Assembly (NCBI GenBank): GCA_902769535.1
Contig: CACXPH010000003.1
Location: 62,001-126,000 of the forward strand
DNA from: an uncultured Bacteroidales bacterium
GTDB lineage: Bacteria > Bacteroidota > Bacteroidia > Bacteroidales > Paludibacteraceae
DNA length: 64,000 bases
Direction: 5' to 3'
Shown: in pieces, positions 1-8,356 of the stretch
Layout of the letters: every line of letters starts with the position of its first letter
Position numbering within the stretch: the first letter of the stretch is position 1
The notes under the pieces: model-generated
What the model was told of the DNA's origin: nothing
Database searches by the model: none
The model's input: the letters and a program-made list of their open reading frames with translations, nothing else
Program-made: the position numbers and the translations under genes

Positions 1-1
1 A

Positions 2-382
2 ACCTGCATGGTTCACAGCGAGGCGGACTACAATGCAGCCGTAGAGGCATCAAATATCCTGTTCGGTAACGCTACAGCTGATGCGCTACGCGCTTTGGAC
101 GAAGAGACGTTCCTGCAAGTGTTCGAAGGCGTAGAGCGTTATGAGATCAGCATGGAGGAATTGAAAGCCGGTATCGGTCCGTTGGATCTGCTGGCAGAGA
201 AGACGAATATCTTCCCGAGCAAAGGCGAAGCGCGCAAGATGATTCAGGCGAACGGGTTCAGCATGAACAAAGAAAAGCTGACCGATCCGCAGACTCCGAT
301 TACTGATGCAGCCTTACTCAACGGCAAGTACTTGCTGTTCCAAAAAGGCAAGAAAAACTACTATTTAGTAGTCGCTAAGTAA
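2..382 (+). CDS. tyrS: Tyrosyl-tRNA synthetase, C-terminal part (partial)
   Basis: The gene enters from the left edge and only the last 126 or so codons are present. The visible part has the C-terminal helical region of class I TyrRS, followed by an S4-like tRNA-binding domain in the last 55 residues, where a KGEARKMIQANGFSMN segment matches the S4 core and the protein ends in NYYLVVAK. The family charges tRNA-Tyr in the cytoplasm. The catalytic HIGH and KMSKS motifs lie outside the window. The stop is followed by a promoter and tRNA-Gln, so tyrS closes its own transcript. The reading frame is open from base 2; no in-window start should be assumed. Confidence 0.9.
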   Translation, partial: TCMVHSEADYNAAVEASNILFGNATADALRALDEETFLQVFEGVERYEISMEELKAGIGPLDLLAEKTNIFPSKGEARKMIQANGFSMNKEKLTDPQTPITDAALLNGKYLLFQKGKKNYYLVVAK

Positions 383-418
383 AAAAAGCACCTAAAAGTG
401 CAAAATTATTCGCAAAAA

Positions 419-450
419 TTTGGTCAATTCAAAAATTTGTAGTAATTTTG
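419..450 (+). promoter_or_regulatory. Promoter of tRNA-Gln
   Basis: A -33 TTTG (419-422) is followed by exactly 20 nt and a -7 TAATTTTG (443-450), matching the Bacteroidota consensus. The tRNA begins 20 nt downstream. Confidence 0.8.
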
Positions 451-470
451 CACGCTTTTTTGAAAAGTGC

Positions 471-541
471 TGTCCACTCGTATATCGGTATTACACCGGA
501 TTTTGGTTCCGAGAAGCGAGGTTCGACTCCTCGGTGGACAA
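471..541 (+). tRNA. tRNA-Gln (TTG)
   Basis: The acceptor stem TGTCCAC (471-477) pairs with GTGGACA (534-540), followed by discriminator A541. The anticodon loop TTTTGGT carries TTG. The T arm contains GGTTCGACTCC. The 3' CCA is not encoded. One base pair at the top of the anticodon stem is C-A, and the D arm is unusually AT-rich, but the cloverleaf is otherwise complete. Confidence 0.92.
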
Positions 542-545
542 CAAG

Positions 546-566
546 AAGGCTGCGTAGGCAGCCTTT
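546..566 (+). terminator. Terminator after tRNA-Gln
   Basis: The inverted repeat AAGGCTGC-gtag-GCAGCCTT (8 bp) begins five bases after the tRNA and is followed by a short T run. Confidence 0.65.
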
Positions 567-572
567 GTTAAC

Positions 573-601
573 GGTGAAAGGTTAACGGTTAAAGGTTAAC
601 G
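573..601 (+). repeat. Degenerate 7-bp tandem array
   Basis: GGTGAAAG is followed by GTTAACG, GTTAAAG and GTTAACG, a 7-bp period between the tRNA terminator and rplY. Each unit carries TAA or TGA. Confidence 0.7.
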
Positions 602-655
602 TTCACGACGTGTGATGGAATACACGGTATTAAGTAACACAAAACAATTATTCAA

Positions 656-1213
656 ATGAAAGAATTCGCACTTGTAGGTACTCCGCGTAGCGAGTACGGA
701 AAGAAGGCCGCAAAGGCACTTCGCGCAGAGGAACTGATTCCTTGCAACATTTACGGTTGTGGTTTGAGCACCACTTTCACGGTAGCAGCTGCTGACGTTC
801 GTAAGCTGATCTACAGCCCGGACACGCAGATTGTTGACCTCACCATCGGTGAGACTAAGACCAAAGCTGTCGTAAAAGAGCTTCAATTCCACCCGATTGA
901 CGGTAAGACGCTGCACATTGACTTCCTCGCAGTAGATGAGAAGAAGCCGGTAGTAGTAGAGATTCCGGTTCAGTTGAACGGTCTTGCAGAAGGTGTTAAA
1001 GCCGGTGGTAAGTTGGTTCAAGCAATGCGCAAACTGAAAGTTCAGGGTATCTACACCGCATTCCCCGATCGCATCAATATCGACGTTACCGAGCTTGGTC
1101 TTGGTAAGAAGATCGCTGTTGCGGACGTTAAGGTTGAAGGTCTGAAGTTCGTTAACCCGGCTGACGCATGTGTCGCAGAGGTTAAGGCAACTCGTCAGAG
1201 CAAGCAAGCTTAA
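656..1213 (+). CDS. rplY: 50S ribosomal protein L25/general stress protein Ctc
   Basis: 185 residues. The N-terminal L25 beta-barrel domain (about residues 1-90) binds 5S rRNA, and a C-terminal TL5/Ctc domain (about 95-180) follows, as in the long form of the family. Recognisable features are the early [16 protein letters not shown] stretch and the [17 protein letters not shown] segment. The start ATG is the first in frame after the repeat array, and no Shine-Dalgarno is visible, as usual for the phylum. A strong terminator follows at once and pth begins 35 nt downstream, the common Bacteroidota order rplY-pth-S4 protein. Confidence 0.95.
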   Translation: MKEFALVGTPRSEYGKKAAKALRAEELIPCNIYGCGLSTTFTVAAADVRKLIYSPDTQIVDLTIGETKTKAVVKELQFHPIDGKTLHIDFLAVDEKKPVVVEIPVQLNGLAEGVKAGGKLVQAMRKLKVQGIYTAFPDRINIDVTELGLGKKIAVADVKVEGLKFVNPADACVAEVKATRQSKQA

Positions 1214-1218
1214 TTGAC

Positions 1219-1247
1219 AAGGCGGGCATTAAGCTCGCCTTTATTTT
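1219..1247 (+). terminator. Terminator after rplY
   Basis: A 9-bp stem with one G-T pair (AAGGCGGGC/GCTCGCCTT, loop ATTAA) is followed by TATTTTTAT. It lies just before pth, so it may attenuate rather than stop all read-through. Confidence 0.75.
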
Positions 1248-1248
1248 T

Positions 1249-1812
1249 ATGAAATACTTAATCGTTGGACTTGGAAATATAGGCGACGAGTACGCAGGTA
1301 CACGCCATAACATCGGTTTTATGATGATCGATGCCTTTGCGGCGTCTGTGAAGGCCGAGTGGCAGGATAAGCGGTACGGGTTTGTGGCGAGATGTAGAGT
1401 TAAAAACGCCGAACTTGTGCTGCTTAAGCCTTCCACGTATATGAATCTGAGCGGTAACGCGGTGCGGTATTGGTTGCAGACCGAGAAGATTCCGGTAGAG
1501 AACCTGCTGGTGTTAGTCGATGATCTGAATCTGCCGTTCGGTGCGATTCGCATTCGCAAACAAGGTTCAAACGGAGGCCATAACGGTTTGGGTAATATCC
1601 AATCGGTATTAGGCACGGATAACTACGCACGCGTGCGTTTCGGTATAGGAAACGAGTACACGCGAGGAACACAAATCAATTTTGTGCTCGGCGAATGGAC
1701 CGATGATGAGAAAGCTAAGATTGATGAGCGGCTCAAAGTGACAACGGAGATTATTCCGAGTTTCTGTCTGCAAGGTATTGATCGAACGATGAATCAGTTT
1801 AACAATAGGTAA
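1249..1812 (+). CDS. pth: Peptidyl-tRNA hydrolase
   Basis: 187 residues, the usual length. The enzyme releases tRNA from prematurely dropped peptidyl-tRNA. Family signatures are visible: [24 protein letters not shown] at the start (with the catalytic His in RHNIGF), the PSTYMNLSG loop, the VDDLNLP aspartate and the GGHNGLGNI loop. The stop TAA overlaps the ATG of the next gene by one base (TAATG), indicating translational coupling with the S4 protein. The C-terminal tail ending NQFNNR is short but normal. Confidence 0.95.
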   Translation: MKYLIVGLGNIGDEYAGTRHNIGFMMIDAFAASVKAEWQDKRYGFVARCRVKNAELVLLKPSTYMNLSGNAVRYWLQTEKIPVENLLVLVDDLNLPFGAIRIRKQGSNGGHNGLGNIQSVLGTDNYARVRFGIGNEYTRGTQINFVLGEWTDDEKAKIDERLKVTTEIIPSFCLQGIDRTMNQFNNR

Positions 1813-2222
1813 TGGCTGAAGTTCGGGTAGATAAATATCTGTGGGCGATGCGGATTTACAAGACGCGGAGCATAGCTGCAGACGCGTGTAAGAACGGTCG
1901 TATCACGATGAAAGGCGTGCAACTCAAACCGAGTCGCACTTTTCATATAGGCGACACGTTCAATGTGCGCAAAGGGCCTATTACGTACACATATAAAGTA
2001 CTGCAGTTGACAGAGAACCGACTCGGAGCCAAACTGGTACCGGAATATATGCAAGATTGCACAGCGCCGGAACAGCTTGAGTTATTAGAGTTGGCTCGTA
2101 TGGCGGGAAATGGTACGCGCGATAGGGGTCTTGGTCGTCCGACGAAGAAAGACAGACGGGATATTGAGGTCTTTATGAGTGATAATTACTTGGACGAAAT
2201 CTGGGAAGACGATGAAGAATAA
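1812..2222 (+). CDS. S4-domain RNA-binding protein (Hsp15 family)
   Basis: 136 residues. The S4 domain occupies about residues 1-60, starting VRVDKYLWAMRIYKTRS with the basic RNA-contact residues of Hsp15/YrfH-type proteins. The C-terminal part is basic (GRPTKKDRRD) and ends acidic. Hsp15 binds stalled 50S subunits carrying nascent chains, which fits its coupling to pth by a TAATG overlap. The end of this gene overlaps the likely start of the next one. Assignment to the Hsp15 family is firm; the exact cellular role in Bacteroidota is inferred. Confidence 0.88.
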   Translation: MAEVRVDKYLWAMRIYKTRSIAADACKNGRITMKGVQLKPSRTFHIGDTFNVRKGPITYTYKVLQLTENRLGAKLVPEYMQDCTAPEQLELLELARMAGNGTRDRGLGRPTKKDRRDIEVFMSDNYLDEIWEDDEE

Positions 2223-2670
2223 ACGCGATAACATAGCCGAATATATCCTTTATCTATGGCAGATAGAGGATTATCTGCGTGCTTTTCCGCAGAACGCCGA
2301 CGCTACGCCAGAGTTGCATGACTTGCATGAGATGATGCACCGCGAGGGTATTATGGATAAAGGACATCTGCAATTAGCGAATAATGCGTTGGATGAACTG
2401 GAGGAACTGCATAAACAGATTTTAAACGAAGATGCGATGTACCGCGCGGCTATCATGCGTCTGCAACCGAGTCTGAACCTGCTGAAGGCCAAGACGGACA
2501 GGCCGACGATGAGTGATATAGAAGCATGTTTAACGCTTCTTTATCAGATCATGTTACTGCGCTTGCAGAAAAAAGTGATTACACCGGAGACGGCTGATGT
2601 GCAACAACGCGCAACACAATTGCTGCAATTCTTGAGCAAGACTTATTATGAGAACAGCCGAACGGTTTGA
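2212..2670 (+). CDS. DUF4924 family protein
   Basis: 152 residues if the ATG at 2212 is used. It overlaps the end of the preceding gene by 11 nt and gives the family-like N-terminus MKNKRDNIAEYILYLWQIED. An upstream in-frame ATG at 2179 would add 11 residues without family similarity. The protein is all-helical and lacks signal or membrane segments. DUF4924 is a Bacteroidota-restricted cytoplasmic family of unknown function. Its 3' end overlaps nth by 23 nt, so it is part of a tight operon running pth, S4 protein, DUF4924, nth. Confidence 0.82.
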   Translation: MKNKRDNIAEYILYLWQIEDYLRAFPQNADATPELHDLHEMMHREGIMDKGHLQLANNALDELEELHKQILNEDAMYRAAIMRLQPSLNLLKAKTDRPTMSDIEACLTLLYQIMLLRLQKKVITPETADVQQRATQLLQFLSKTYYENSRTV

Positions 2671-3283
2671 AAAGATATTAGCTTGGTTCGAACTAAACAT
2701 GCCTGTAGCAGAGAGCGAGTTGGTTTTCGCCAACCCGTTTGAGTGTTTGGTAGCGGTGATGTTATCGGCACAATGCACAGACAAACGCGTTAACATGGTC
2801 ACACCTGCCTTGTTCAAGGCCTATCCAACGGCTGAAGATTTGGCAAAGGCCACGAGCGACGATGTGTTTGAATATGTGAAAAGCGTCAGTTATCCACGGA
2901 GCAAAGCAGAGCACTTGGTGCAGATGGCACAACGGTTAGTGGACGTGTACGGTGGCCAAGTGCCGGATAATATCGAAGATCTGCAGACGCTGCAAGGTGT
3001 AGGACGTAAGACAGCGAATGTAGTGTGCGCGGTTATATGGCAACAACCGACGATGGCTGTGGATACGCATATTTTCCGCGTGAGCGAACGACTTGGGTTG
3101 ACCACGAACAGCAAGAACCCGTTGCAGACGGAGAAGCAATTAGTGAAATATATTCCGGCGGAGGTTATTCCGAAGGCGCACCACTGGTTATTACTCCACG
3201 GACGGTATGTATGCCAGGCACGTAAACCTAAATGCGAGCAATGCGGAATTGCGCCGTACTGTCGATATTTTGAAAAAAAGTGA
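2648..3283 (+). CDS. nth: Endonuclease III
   Basis: 211 residues, the normal size. It is a bifunctional DNA glycosylase/AP lyase for oxidised pyrimidines. The helix-hairpin-helix LQGVGRKTANVV contains the catalytic lysine, the VDTHIFRVSERLGL segment contains the catalytic aspartate, and the C-terminal 4Fe-4S ligands are visible as C-x6-C-x2-C-x5-C (CQARKPKCEQCGIAPYC). It starts inside the end of DUF4924. Its stop codon is immediately at the foot of a terminator hairpin, and recA follows from its own promoter. Confidence 0.96.
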   Translation: MRTAERFEKILAWFELNMPVAESELVFANPFECLVAVMLSAQCTDKRVNMVTPALFKAYPTAEDLAKATSDDVFEYVKSVSYPRSKAEHLVQMAQRLVDVYGGQVPDNIEDLQTLQGVGRKTANVVCAVIWQQPTMAVDTHIFRVSERLGLTTNSKNPLQTEKQLVKYIPAEVIPKAHHWLLLHGRYVCQARKPKCEQCGIAPYCRYFEKK

Positions 3284-3310
3284 GCACATATTTGCATATG
3301 TGCTTTTTTT
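3283..3310 (+). terminator. Terminator of nth, merged with the recA promoter
   Basis: The stem AGCACATA/TATGTGCT (8 bp) has loop TTTGCA and nine following Ts. The loop TTTG is also the -33 element of the recA promoter. Confidence 0.85.
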
Positions 3311-3322
3311 TTAGTACCTTTG
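3291..3322 (+). promoter_or_regulatory. Promoter of recA
   Basis: -33 TTTG (3291-3294), 20 nt, -7 TACCTTTG (3315-3322). The -33 box is the loop of the upstream terminator. No obvious LexA box is seen. Confidence 0.88.
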
Positions 3323-3349
3323 CAGTCGCAATTAAATACATGAATTATT

Positions 3350-4384
3350 ATGGCAGACAACAAACCCTCTGCAGAGAAGCTGAAAGCGCTGCAGAACGCG
3401 ATGGCAAAGATTGACAAGGACTTTGGGAAAGGCGCTATCATGCGCCTGGGTGACGAAAAGATAGAGGATGTGCCGGTTATTCCTACCGGTAGTCTGGGAC
3501 TGAATTATGCGTTAGGCGTAGGTGGTTATCCGCGCGGACGTATCATTGAGATCTACGGTCCGGAGTCGTCCGGTAAGACGACCCTTGCTATCCATGCCAT
3601 GGCAGAGGTTCAAAAAGCCGGAGGTATTGCGGCTATCATCGATGCCGAGCATGCTTTCGACCGTTTCTATGCAGAGAAGTTAGGTGTAGATGTAGAGAAC
3701 CTGCTTATTGCACAACCGGACAGCGGTGAGCAAGCGCTGGAGATCGCGGATGAGTTGATTCGTTCGGCAGCAGTGGATCTGATTGTTATTGACTCGGTAG
3801 CTGCGCTGACTCCGAAAGCTGAGATTGACGGCGACATGGGAGATAATAAAGTAGGATTGCAGGCACGTCTGATGAGCCAAGCACTGCGTAAGATGACGGC
3901 TTCGGTTAATAAGACGAATACGACTGTTATCTTCATTAACCAATTACGTGAGAAGATCGGCGTTATGTTCGGTAATCCGGAGACGACCACCGGTGGTAAC
4001 GCGCTGAAGTTCTACGCGTCGGTTCGTCTGGATATCCGTCGTACGGGTCAGATCAAAGAGGGTGACCAGATTAAGGGAAATCAGGTTCGCGTAAAGGTGA
4101 TCAAGAACAAAGTGGCACCTCCGTTCAAGAAAGCTGAGTTCGACTTGATGTTCAACGAGGGTATCTCGAAGATCGGTGAGATTTTGGACTTCGCGGTTGC
4201 AACCGAGGTTATTAAGAAGAGCGGTTCGTTCTTCAGCTACGGAGACACCAAACTCGGTCAGGGTCGTGACAAGGTGAAAGACGTGCTGGCTGAGAATCCG
4301 GACTTGTGCGAGGAGTTGGAAGTTAAGATCGGCGAGAAGATCAAAGAGTTGGGTCTTGAGGCGGTATTAGCTAAAATCGGCTAA
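3350..4384 (+). CDS. recA: RecA recombinase
   Basis: 344 residues. It forms the strand-exchange filament and acts as SOS co-protease. The Walker A motif GPESSGKTT (about residue 69), the Walker B stretch [10 protein letters not shown], the L2 loop region [17 protein letters not shown] and the C-terminal domain are all intact. It is transcribed from its own promoter. The ATG at 3350 gives the usual N-terminus with an acidic/lysine-rich first helix. The next gene begins 8 nt after the stop and could be co-transcribed. Confidence 0.98.
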   Translation: MADNKPSAEKLKALQNAMAKIDKDFGKGAIMRLGDEKIEDVPVIPTGSLGLNYALGVGGYPRGRIIEIYGPESSGKTTLAIHAMAEVQKAGGIAAIIDAEHAFDRFYAEKLGVDVENLLIAQPDSGEQALEIADELIRSAAVDLIVIDSVAALTPKAEIDGDMGDNKVGLQARLMSQALRKMTASVNKTNTTVIFINQLREKIGVMFGNPETTTGGNALKFYASVRLDIRRTGQIKEGDQIKGNQVRVKVIKNKVAPPFKKAEFDLMFNEGISKIGEILDFAVATEVIKKSGSFFSYGDTKLGQGRDKVKDVLAENPDLCEELEVKIGEKIKELGLEAVLAKIG

Positions 4385-4392
4385 GATTCATA

Positions 4393-5904
4393 GTGGGTAC
4401 AGCCCAATATATATTAAACCCGCGTGAGGCGTATATAGCCGAACAACAATGGCGGGTAGTCAAACGTTCAGTAGATGCACGGCAGCGAGAGTTGCGCGTG
4501 CATCTTACTATCTTAACAGACGAGGCAGGTAAGCCCATCGCCAAAGATGCGCCTATCCCGCTCTATGAACCGCCGGTTTTTCAGGACGTACATCAAGCCG
4601 CACAGTCGGTTGTTATTATCGGAGCGGGACCGGCTGGATTATTCGCCGCATTGACGTTATTGGAGCACGGCATCAAGCCTATTATCTACGAAAGGGGTAA
4701 GGAAGTAAGTGAAAGGAAGAAGGACATTGCGCTGCTGAATAGGAACGAAGGGTTGAATCCAGAGTCTAACTACTGTTTCGGCGAAGGCGGAGCGGGTACG
4801 TTCTCGGATGGTAAGTTATTCTCTCGCTCCAAGAAACGCGGTAATATGCAACGGGTGATGGAGCTCTTCCATTATTTCGGTGCGCCAGATACGGTGCTGT
4901 ACGAGGCGCATGCGCATATCGGGAGTGATAAGTTGCCGGGTATCATCAAACGCATGCGGGAATGTATTATTGAGCACGGCGGAGAGATACATTTTGAGAC
5001 TTGCGTGACAAGCCTCAAAGAGTTTAAAGGTGAGAGATTAGAGCTTAGAGTCCCTATTATTCTGGCGATCGGGCATTCGGCGCATGATACGTATCGGATG
5101 TTAGCAGCAGAAGGAGTGACGTTGGAGACGAAGGGCTTTGCGATGGGTGTGCGTATCGAACATCCGCAAGCACTGATCAATAAGCTGTTTTATCACAACG
5201 CTTCTACCGAATACGTCGGAAATGCAGCGTATAGTCTGGTAACGCAGGTGGACGGACGCGGCGTGTATTCGTTCTGTATGTGTCCGGGAGGGCATATTGT
5301 GCCGGCGGGTAGCAGTGCAGGCAGTTGTGTAGTGAACGGTATGTCTGCAAGTCATCGGAATAGTCCGTACGCGAATAGCGGTATGGTGGTTCAGATCAAT
5401 CCGGAAGATATAGAAGGCGATGATCCGCTGCGCGGATTGGCGTATCAGGAGATGTTAGAACAGTTGGCATTTGAGCATGGTAAGACGCCGTATATAGCCC
5501 CTGCACAGCGAATGCGGGACTTTGTGGAGGGGAAAGAGAGCAAGAGTCTTCCGGCTTGCAGTTTCTTGCCGGGACTTATCCCAAGTCGATTAGACCAGTG
5601 GCTGCCTGCACATATCGGTAAGCGGTTACAACAAGGTTTTCGGGATTTTGACAAGAAACACCCGGGATTTCTGACGAATGACGCAGTTATTGTAGGCGTT
5701 GAGAGTCGCAGCAGTAGTGCTGTGCGCATTCCTCGCGATCCGGAGAGCATGCAGTCAATTAGTACGCCGGGATTATATCCATGCGGTGAGGGTGCGGGTT
5801 ACGCAGGCGGAATAACGAGTAGTGCACTGGATGGCATCAATGCAGCGGTAGAGATTGCCAGATTATTCGAATCACGCACTAATCACACAATAATCACGCA
5901 ATAA
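4393..5904 (+). CDS. FAD-dependent oxidoreductase (COG2509-like)
   Basis: 503 residues with a probable GTG start 8 nt after recA. An N-terminal domain of about 70 residues precedes a Rossmann FAD-binding motif VVIIGAGPAGLFAALTLLEHG. The GEGGAGTFSDGKL motif and the C-terminal GEGAGYAGGITSSALDG motif are typical of the COG2509 group of uncharacterised FAD dehydrogenases. No signal peptide; probably cytoplasmic. The middle region around residue 210-220 is shorter than I remember for relatives, so a small internal deletion is possible. The last ten codons are built from an 11-bp tandem array that runs on past the stop. Substrate unknown. Confidence 0.85.
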   Translation: MGTAQYILNPREAYIAEQQWRVVKRSVDARQRELRVHLTILTDEAGKPIAKDAPIPLYEPPVFQDVHQAAQSVVIIGAGPAGLFAALTLLEHGIKPIIYERGKEVSERKKDIALLNRNEGLNPESNYCFGEGGAGTFSDGKLFSRSKKRGNMQRVMELFHYFGAPDTVLYEAHAHIGSDKLPGIIKRMRECIIEHGGEIHFETCVTSLKEFKGERLELRVPIILAIGHSAHDTYRMLAAEGVTLETKGFAMGVRIEHPQALINKLFYHNASTEYVGNAAYSLVTQVDGRGVYSFCMCPGGHIVPAGSSAGSCVVNGMSASHRNSPYANSGMVVQINPEDIEGDDPLRGLAYQEMLEQLAFEHGKTPYIAPAQRMRDFVEGKESKSLPACSFLPGLIPSRLDQWLPAHIGKRLQQGFRDFDKKHPGFLTNDAVIVGVESRSSSAVRIPRDPESMQSISTPGLYPCGEGAGYAGGITSSALDGINAAVEIARLFESRTNHTIITQ

Positions 5905-5913
5905 TCACCCAAT
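5870..5913 (+). repeat. Degenerate 11-bp tandem array, four units
   Basis: AATCACGCACT, AATCACACAAT, AATCACGCAAT and AATCACCCAAT follow each other. The array encodes the C-terminus of the FAD oxidoreductase and includes its stop codon. Confidence 0.85.
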
Positions 5914-5916
5914 AAA

Positions 5917-5955
5917 CCTCCCTTGCAAGCCCTGTTTTTACAGGCGTTACGGAGG
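5917..5955. other. Small self-complementary intergenic segment
   Basis: CCTCC (5917-5921) pairs with GGAGG (5951-5955) and encloses the palindrome CTTGCAAG and the hairpin CCTGT-TTTT-ACAGG. It could be a small RNA structure or the remnant of a repeat; no family recognised. Confidence 0.35.
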
Positions 5956-5985
5956 ATTTTACGGCTGGAGGAATAGCACAACAAA

Positions 5986-6009
5986 AAAGGCTCGCGATTG
6001 CGAGCCTTT
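5986..6009. terminator. Bidirectional terminator
   Basis: A 10-bp perfect stem AAAGGCTCGC/GCGAGCCTTT with loop GATT lies between convergent genes, with A run and T run on either side. Confidence 0.88.
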
Positions 6010-6027
6010 ATTCTGCGAATCAACGGA

Positions 6028-6717
6028 TTAGAGTTGAGCGCCGAGAACGTTGTACTCTACACCATTCTTACGGATGATGAGTTGGCCGTCACGATAGAAC
6101 TTCTCAACCTTAACAGTAGCGTTGGTATTGTCGATACCTTGGCCATCTCCAGGAACCTCAACAGATTGGAGTTTCCATTTTGCGTCACCGTTGTCCGGGG
6201 TCTTAGAGAAAACACGAATCTCAGAACCCATTGCCGTCAGTACAATAGCTAAGGCATTGAAACTCTTAGACTCCTCTGTTGCACCTTCGATAGCAACCGT
6301 TTTATCCAAAGCTTCTTTAAGGTTAATGGTAACGTTGTCACCAACCTTCAAACCAGAGATAACCAGAGCAACAGCCTTACCGTTGGGTTGAGCATAATCA
6401 GCCCAATATTTCATAACCACTTTGTTGTCGTTATTATCCTTGAAATCAAAATACACTTGTGCATCTGATTTCAGTTTTGCGGTTGTTACACCCCATTCTT
6501 GAGTAGCAGCCGTCTGTTTGAGTTCTGCATAGTAAGCAGACGCATCGCTATTTGCTTTACCTTCAATCGTAAGATTCGTTACATTGAAAGCTGCATTGAA
6601 TGTATTAGCAGCAGTAGTTGCATCTGTTTTGTCAACAATACCTGCAAAACTAATTACTTTAGCGTTAACTGTCAGCGCTGCGATAGCAGCAGCTGCGAAG
6701 AGGAAAAATTTCTTCAT
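6028..6717 (-). CDS. Secreted protein of unknown function with Bacteroidota C-terminal tail
   Basis: 229 residues. A signal peptide MKKFFLFAAAAIAALTVNA is clear, followed by a beta-rich, Asn/Thr-rich body without recognisable enzyme motifs. The last 25 residues (GQLIIRKNGVEYNVLGAQL) resemble the short C-terminal tail (hydrophobic strand, Gly, Tyr-Asn, Gly) found on many secreted Bacteroidales proteins and also on the two giant proteins at 40.7 and 48.8 kb here. It has its own promoter (6767-6798) and is followed by a strong terminator, so it is monocistronic. It lies beside the pectin locus but nothing ties it functionally to pectin. No function is assigned. Confidence 0.75.
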   Translation of the reverse strand: MKKFFLFAAAAIAALTVNAKVISFAGIVDKTDATTAANTFNAAFNVTNLTIEGKANSDASAYYAELKQTAATQEWGVTTAKLKSDAQVYFDFKDNNDNKVVMKYWADYAQPNGKAVALVISGLKVGDNVTINLKEALDKTVAIEGATEESKSFNALAIVLTAMGSEIRVFSKTPDNGDAKWKLQSVEVPGDGQGIDNTNATVKVEKFYRDGQLIIRKNGVEYNVLGAQL

Positions 6718-6766
6718 AATGTTGAGTTTTTAATTGTTATTAATTGGGTTAAATTAAATTCCGTTG

Positions 6767-6798
6767 CAAAATTACTACATTTTTAGGATATATACAAG
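6767..6798 (-). promoter_or_regulatory. Promoter of the 229-aa secreted protein
   Basis: On the minus strand: CTTG (6798-6795), 20 nt, TAATTTTG (6774-6767). The leader to the ATG is about 45 nt. Confidence 0.8.
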
Positions 6799-6834
6799 TA
6801 CATTTTGTTAAAAAATGTAGATTTTTTGCATTTT

Positions 6835-8331
6835 TTAGTCCGCAGCGTCAGGGTCTTGGCCGTTGTAACGGACGTTTTTAATCTTCTTATAGTCGGTAAT
6901 CGGCATGGGTTTGGGGTTGATCATACAGTTGACGAAATTGATGTCTTCTGCGTATTCCATTTTAATACCGCCCTTATTGCCGATAATGGTTACCTGGTCA
7001 AAGAGGATGTTATGAACAGGTTTGCCTTTGAGGCCCTGGATCTCCACAGCCTGCTTGGAACCGATACACGTGATATTCCGGAAGGTGATATTGGACCAGT
7101 CGGGGAAGAAGGCATTCTTGTCATCGCTATCTGTCGCACTCACGCCAGCGCCCTTGTCAGCATAACCGGAGGAGATAAGGAAAGCGGACTCGAGGATATC
7201 CTTCATGATGATATTATAGCAGTAGATATCTTCGCACCAACCGCCACGACCCGGGGCCGATTTGAAACGGCAACCGATATCCGTACCTTCGAAGCGGCAG
7301 TCCTTGACCACGAGACGCTGCATGCCACCAGAGAACTCGGAACCGATAACGAATCCACCGTGCGCACGATAGACCGTATCATTACAGATGAGGAAGTCGC
7401 GTTGCGGGCCTGCGTCCACACCTTTCTGGCCTACACCACCTTTCATACAGATACCATCATCACCGCAGGATATATTGCAGTTCACGATAAGCGCTACCTG
7501 TATGTTTCCCGGGTCCATCGCATCGCCGTTCTGCGCCCAATGCGGACAGCGGATGTATACGCCATCCACAATGAGATTTTGGATACGCGTCGGTACGAAA
7601 TGGAATTTAGGCGAGTTGAGTAAGCGTACGTGTTCAATGAGCAGGTTCTTGGAGTCTGTGATATTCACCAAGTGCGGACGCATCTTCTCCTGAATGATCG
7701 GATCGGACGCAATATTGGGGATGTTATACTCTTTCTTGAGATTGAACGGATACCATACTTTCCAGTTTTTGCTATTACCGTCGGGTTTAGTGACACCTCC
7801 CATGGCAAGAAACTCATTCCACTGCTCTTCGCTCACTTTCTTCTGTTTTACCGGACGCCAGTAGATACCCTGTCCGTCAATCGTTCCATAACCGGTGATT
7901 CCGACGTTTTCCAGTTTGGAACCGTAGATGAGTGCGCGGCATTTCTTACTACCGTCACGCGGGTCGTCGGGTTGAACATAGAGTTCTTTATTGGTTGAAC
8001 CAAGAATAACCGCGTTATCGGCCAAATGAAGATCCACATTGGACACCATCTTAATCGGGCCGGTGAGCCATTTTCCATCTGGAACGAGAAGGTGACCACC
8101 GCCTTGCTTCTTGAGGTGTTTGAGCGCATCGGCGAAGGCTTCGGTATTATCCGTCACACCATCCCCCACTCCACCGAAATCGGTAAGAGTAATCGTGTAG
8201 TCCGGGAAGACGATGGGTTGCACCTCTTCTACTGCACACGGCAGGTCGGTATAGTAGTGCGAATACTTGGTTTGCGCCTGAAGACCCACTACGGCCATCA
8301 CAGCTATCAAAGAAAGGATGATTCGTTTCAT
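6835..8331 (-). CDS. Glycoside hydrolase family 28 (polygalacturonase-like)
   Basis: 498 residues from the ATG at 8331, which gives the signal peptide MKRIILSLIAVMAVVGLQAQ. A right-handed beta-helix fold is indicated by the LVVKDCRFEGTD and NITFRNITC repeats. GH28 catalytic motifs are present in slightly diverged form: NGDAMDP for the first Asp, CGDDGICMKGG for the double Asp, AHGGFVIGSE for the His-Gly, and CRFKS for the Arg-x-Lys. It would hydrolyse galacturonan in the periplasm. It is the last gene of the susC-susD-lyase-GH28 operon, 25 nt after the lyase. Confidence 0.88.
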   Translation of the reverse strand: MKRIILSLIAVMAVVGLQAQTKYSHYYTDLPCAVEEVQPIVFPDYTITLTDFGGVGDGVTDNTEAFADALKHLKKQGGGHLLVPDGKWLTGPIKMVSNVDLHLADNAVILGSTNKELYVQPDDPRDGSKKCRALIYGSKLENVGITGYGTIDGQGIYWRPVKQKKVSEEQWNEFLAMGGVTKPDGNSKNWKVWYPFNLKKEYNIPNIASDPIIQEKMRPHLVNITDSKNLLIEHVRLLNSPKFHFVPTRIQNLIVDGVYIRCPHWAQNGDAMDPGNIQVALIVNCNISCGDDGICMKGGVGQKGVDAGPQRDFLICNDTVYRAHGGFVIGSEFSGGMQRLVVKDCRFEGTDIGCRFKSAPGRGGWCEDIYCYNIIMKDILESAFLISSGYADKGAGVSATDSDDKNAFFPDWSNITFRNITCIGSKQAVEIQGLKGKPVHNILFDQVTIIGNKGGIKMEYAEDINFVNCMINPKPMPITDYKKIKNVRYNGQDPDAAD

Positions 8332-8356
8332 TGTCAATTATTTTTGTTTGCTATAA

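Noticed and set aside
3284..3350. LexA-type SOS operator upstream of recA
   Set aside because: The only palindrome there is the nth terminator hairpin, and it has no known LexA-box pattern.
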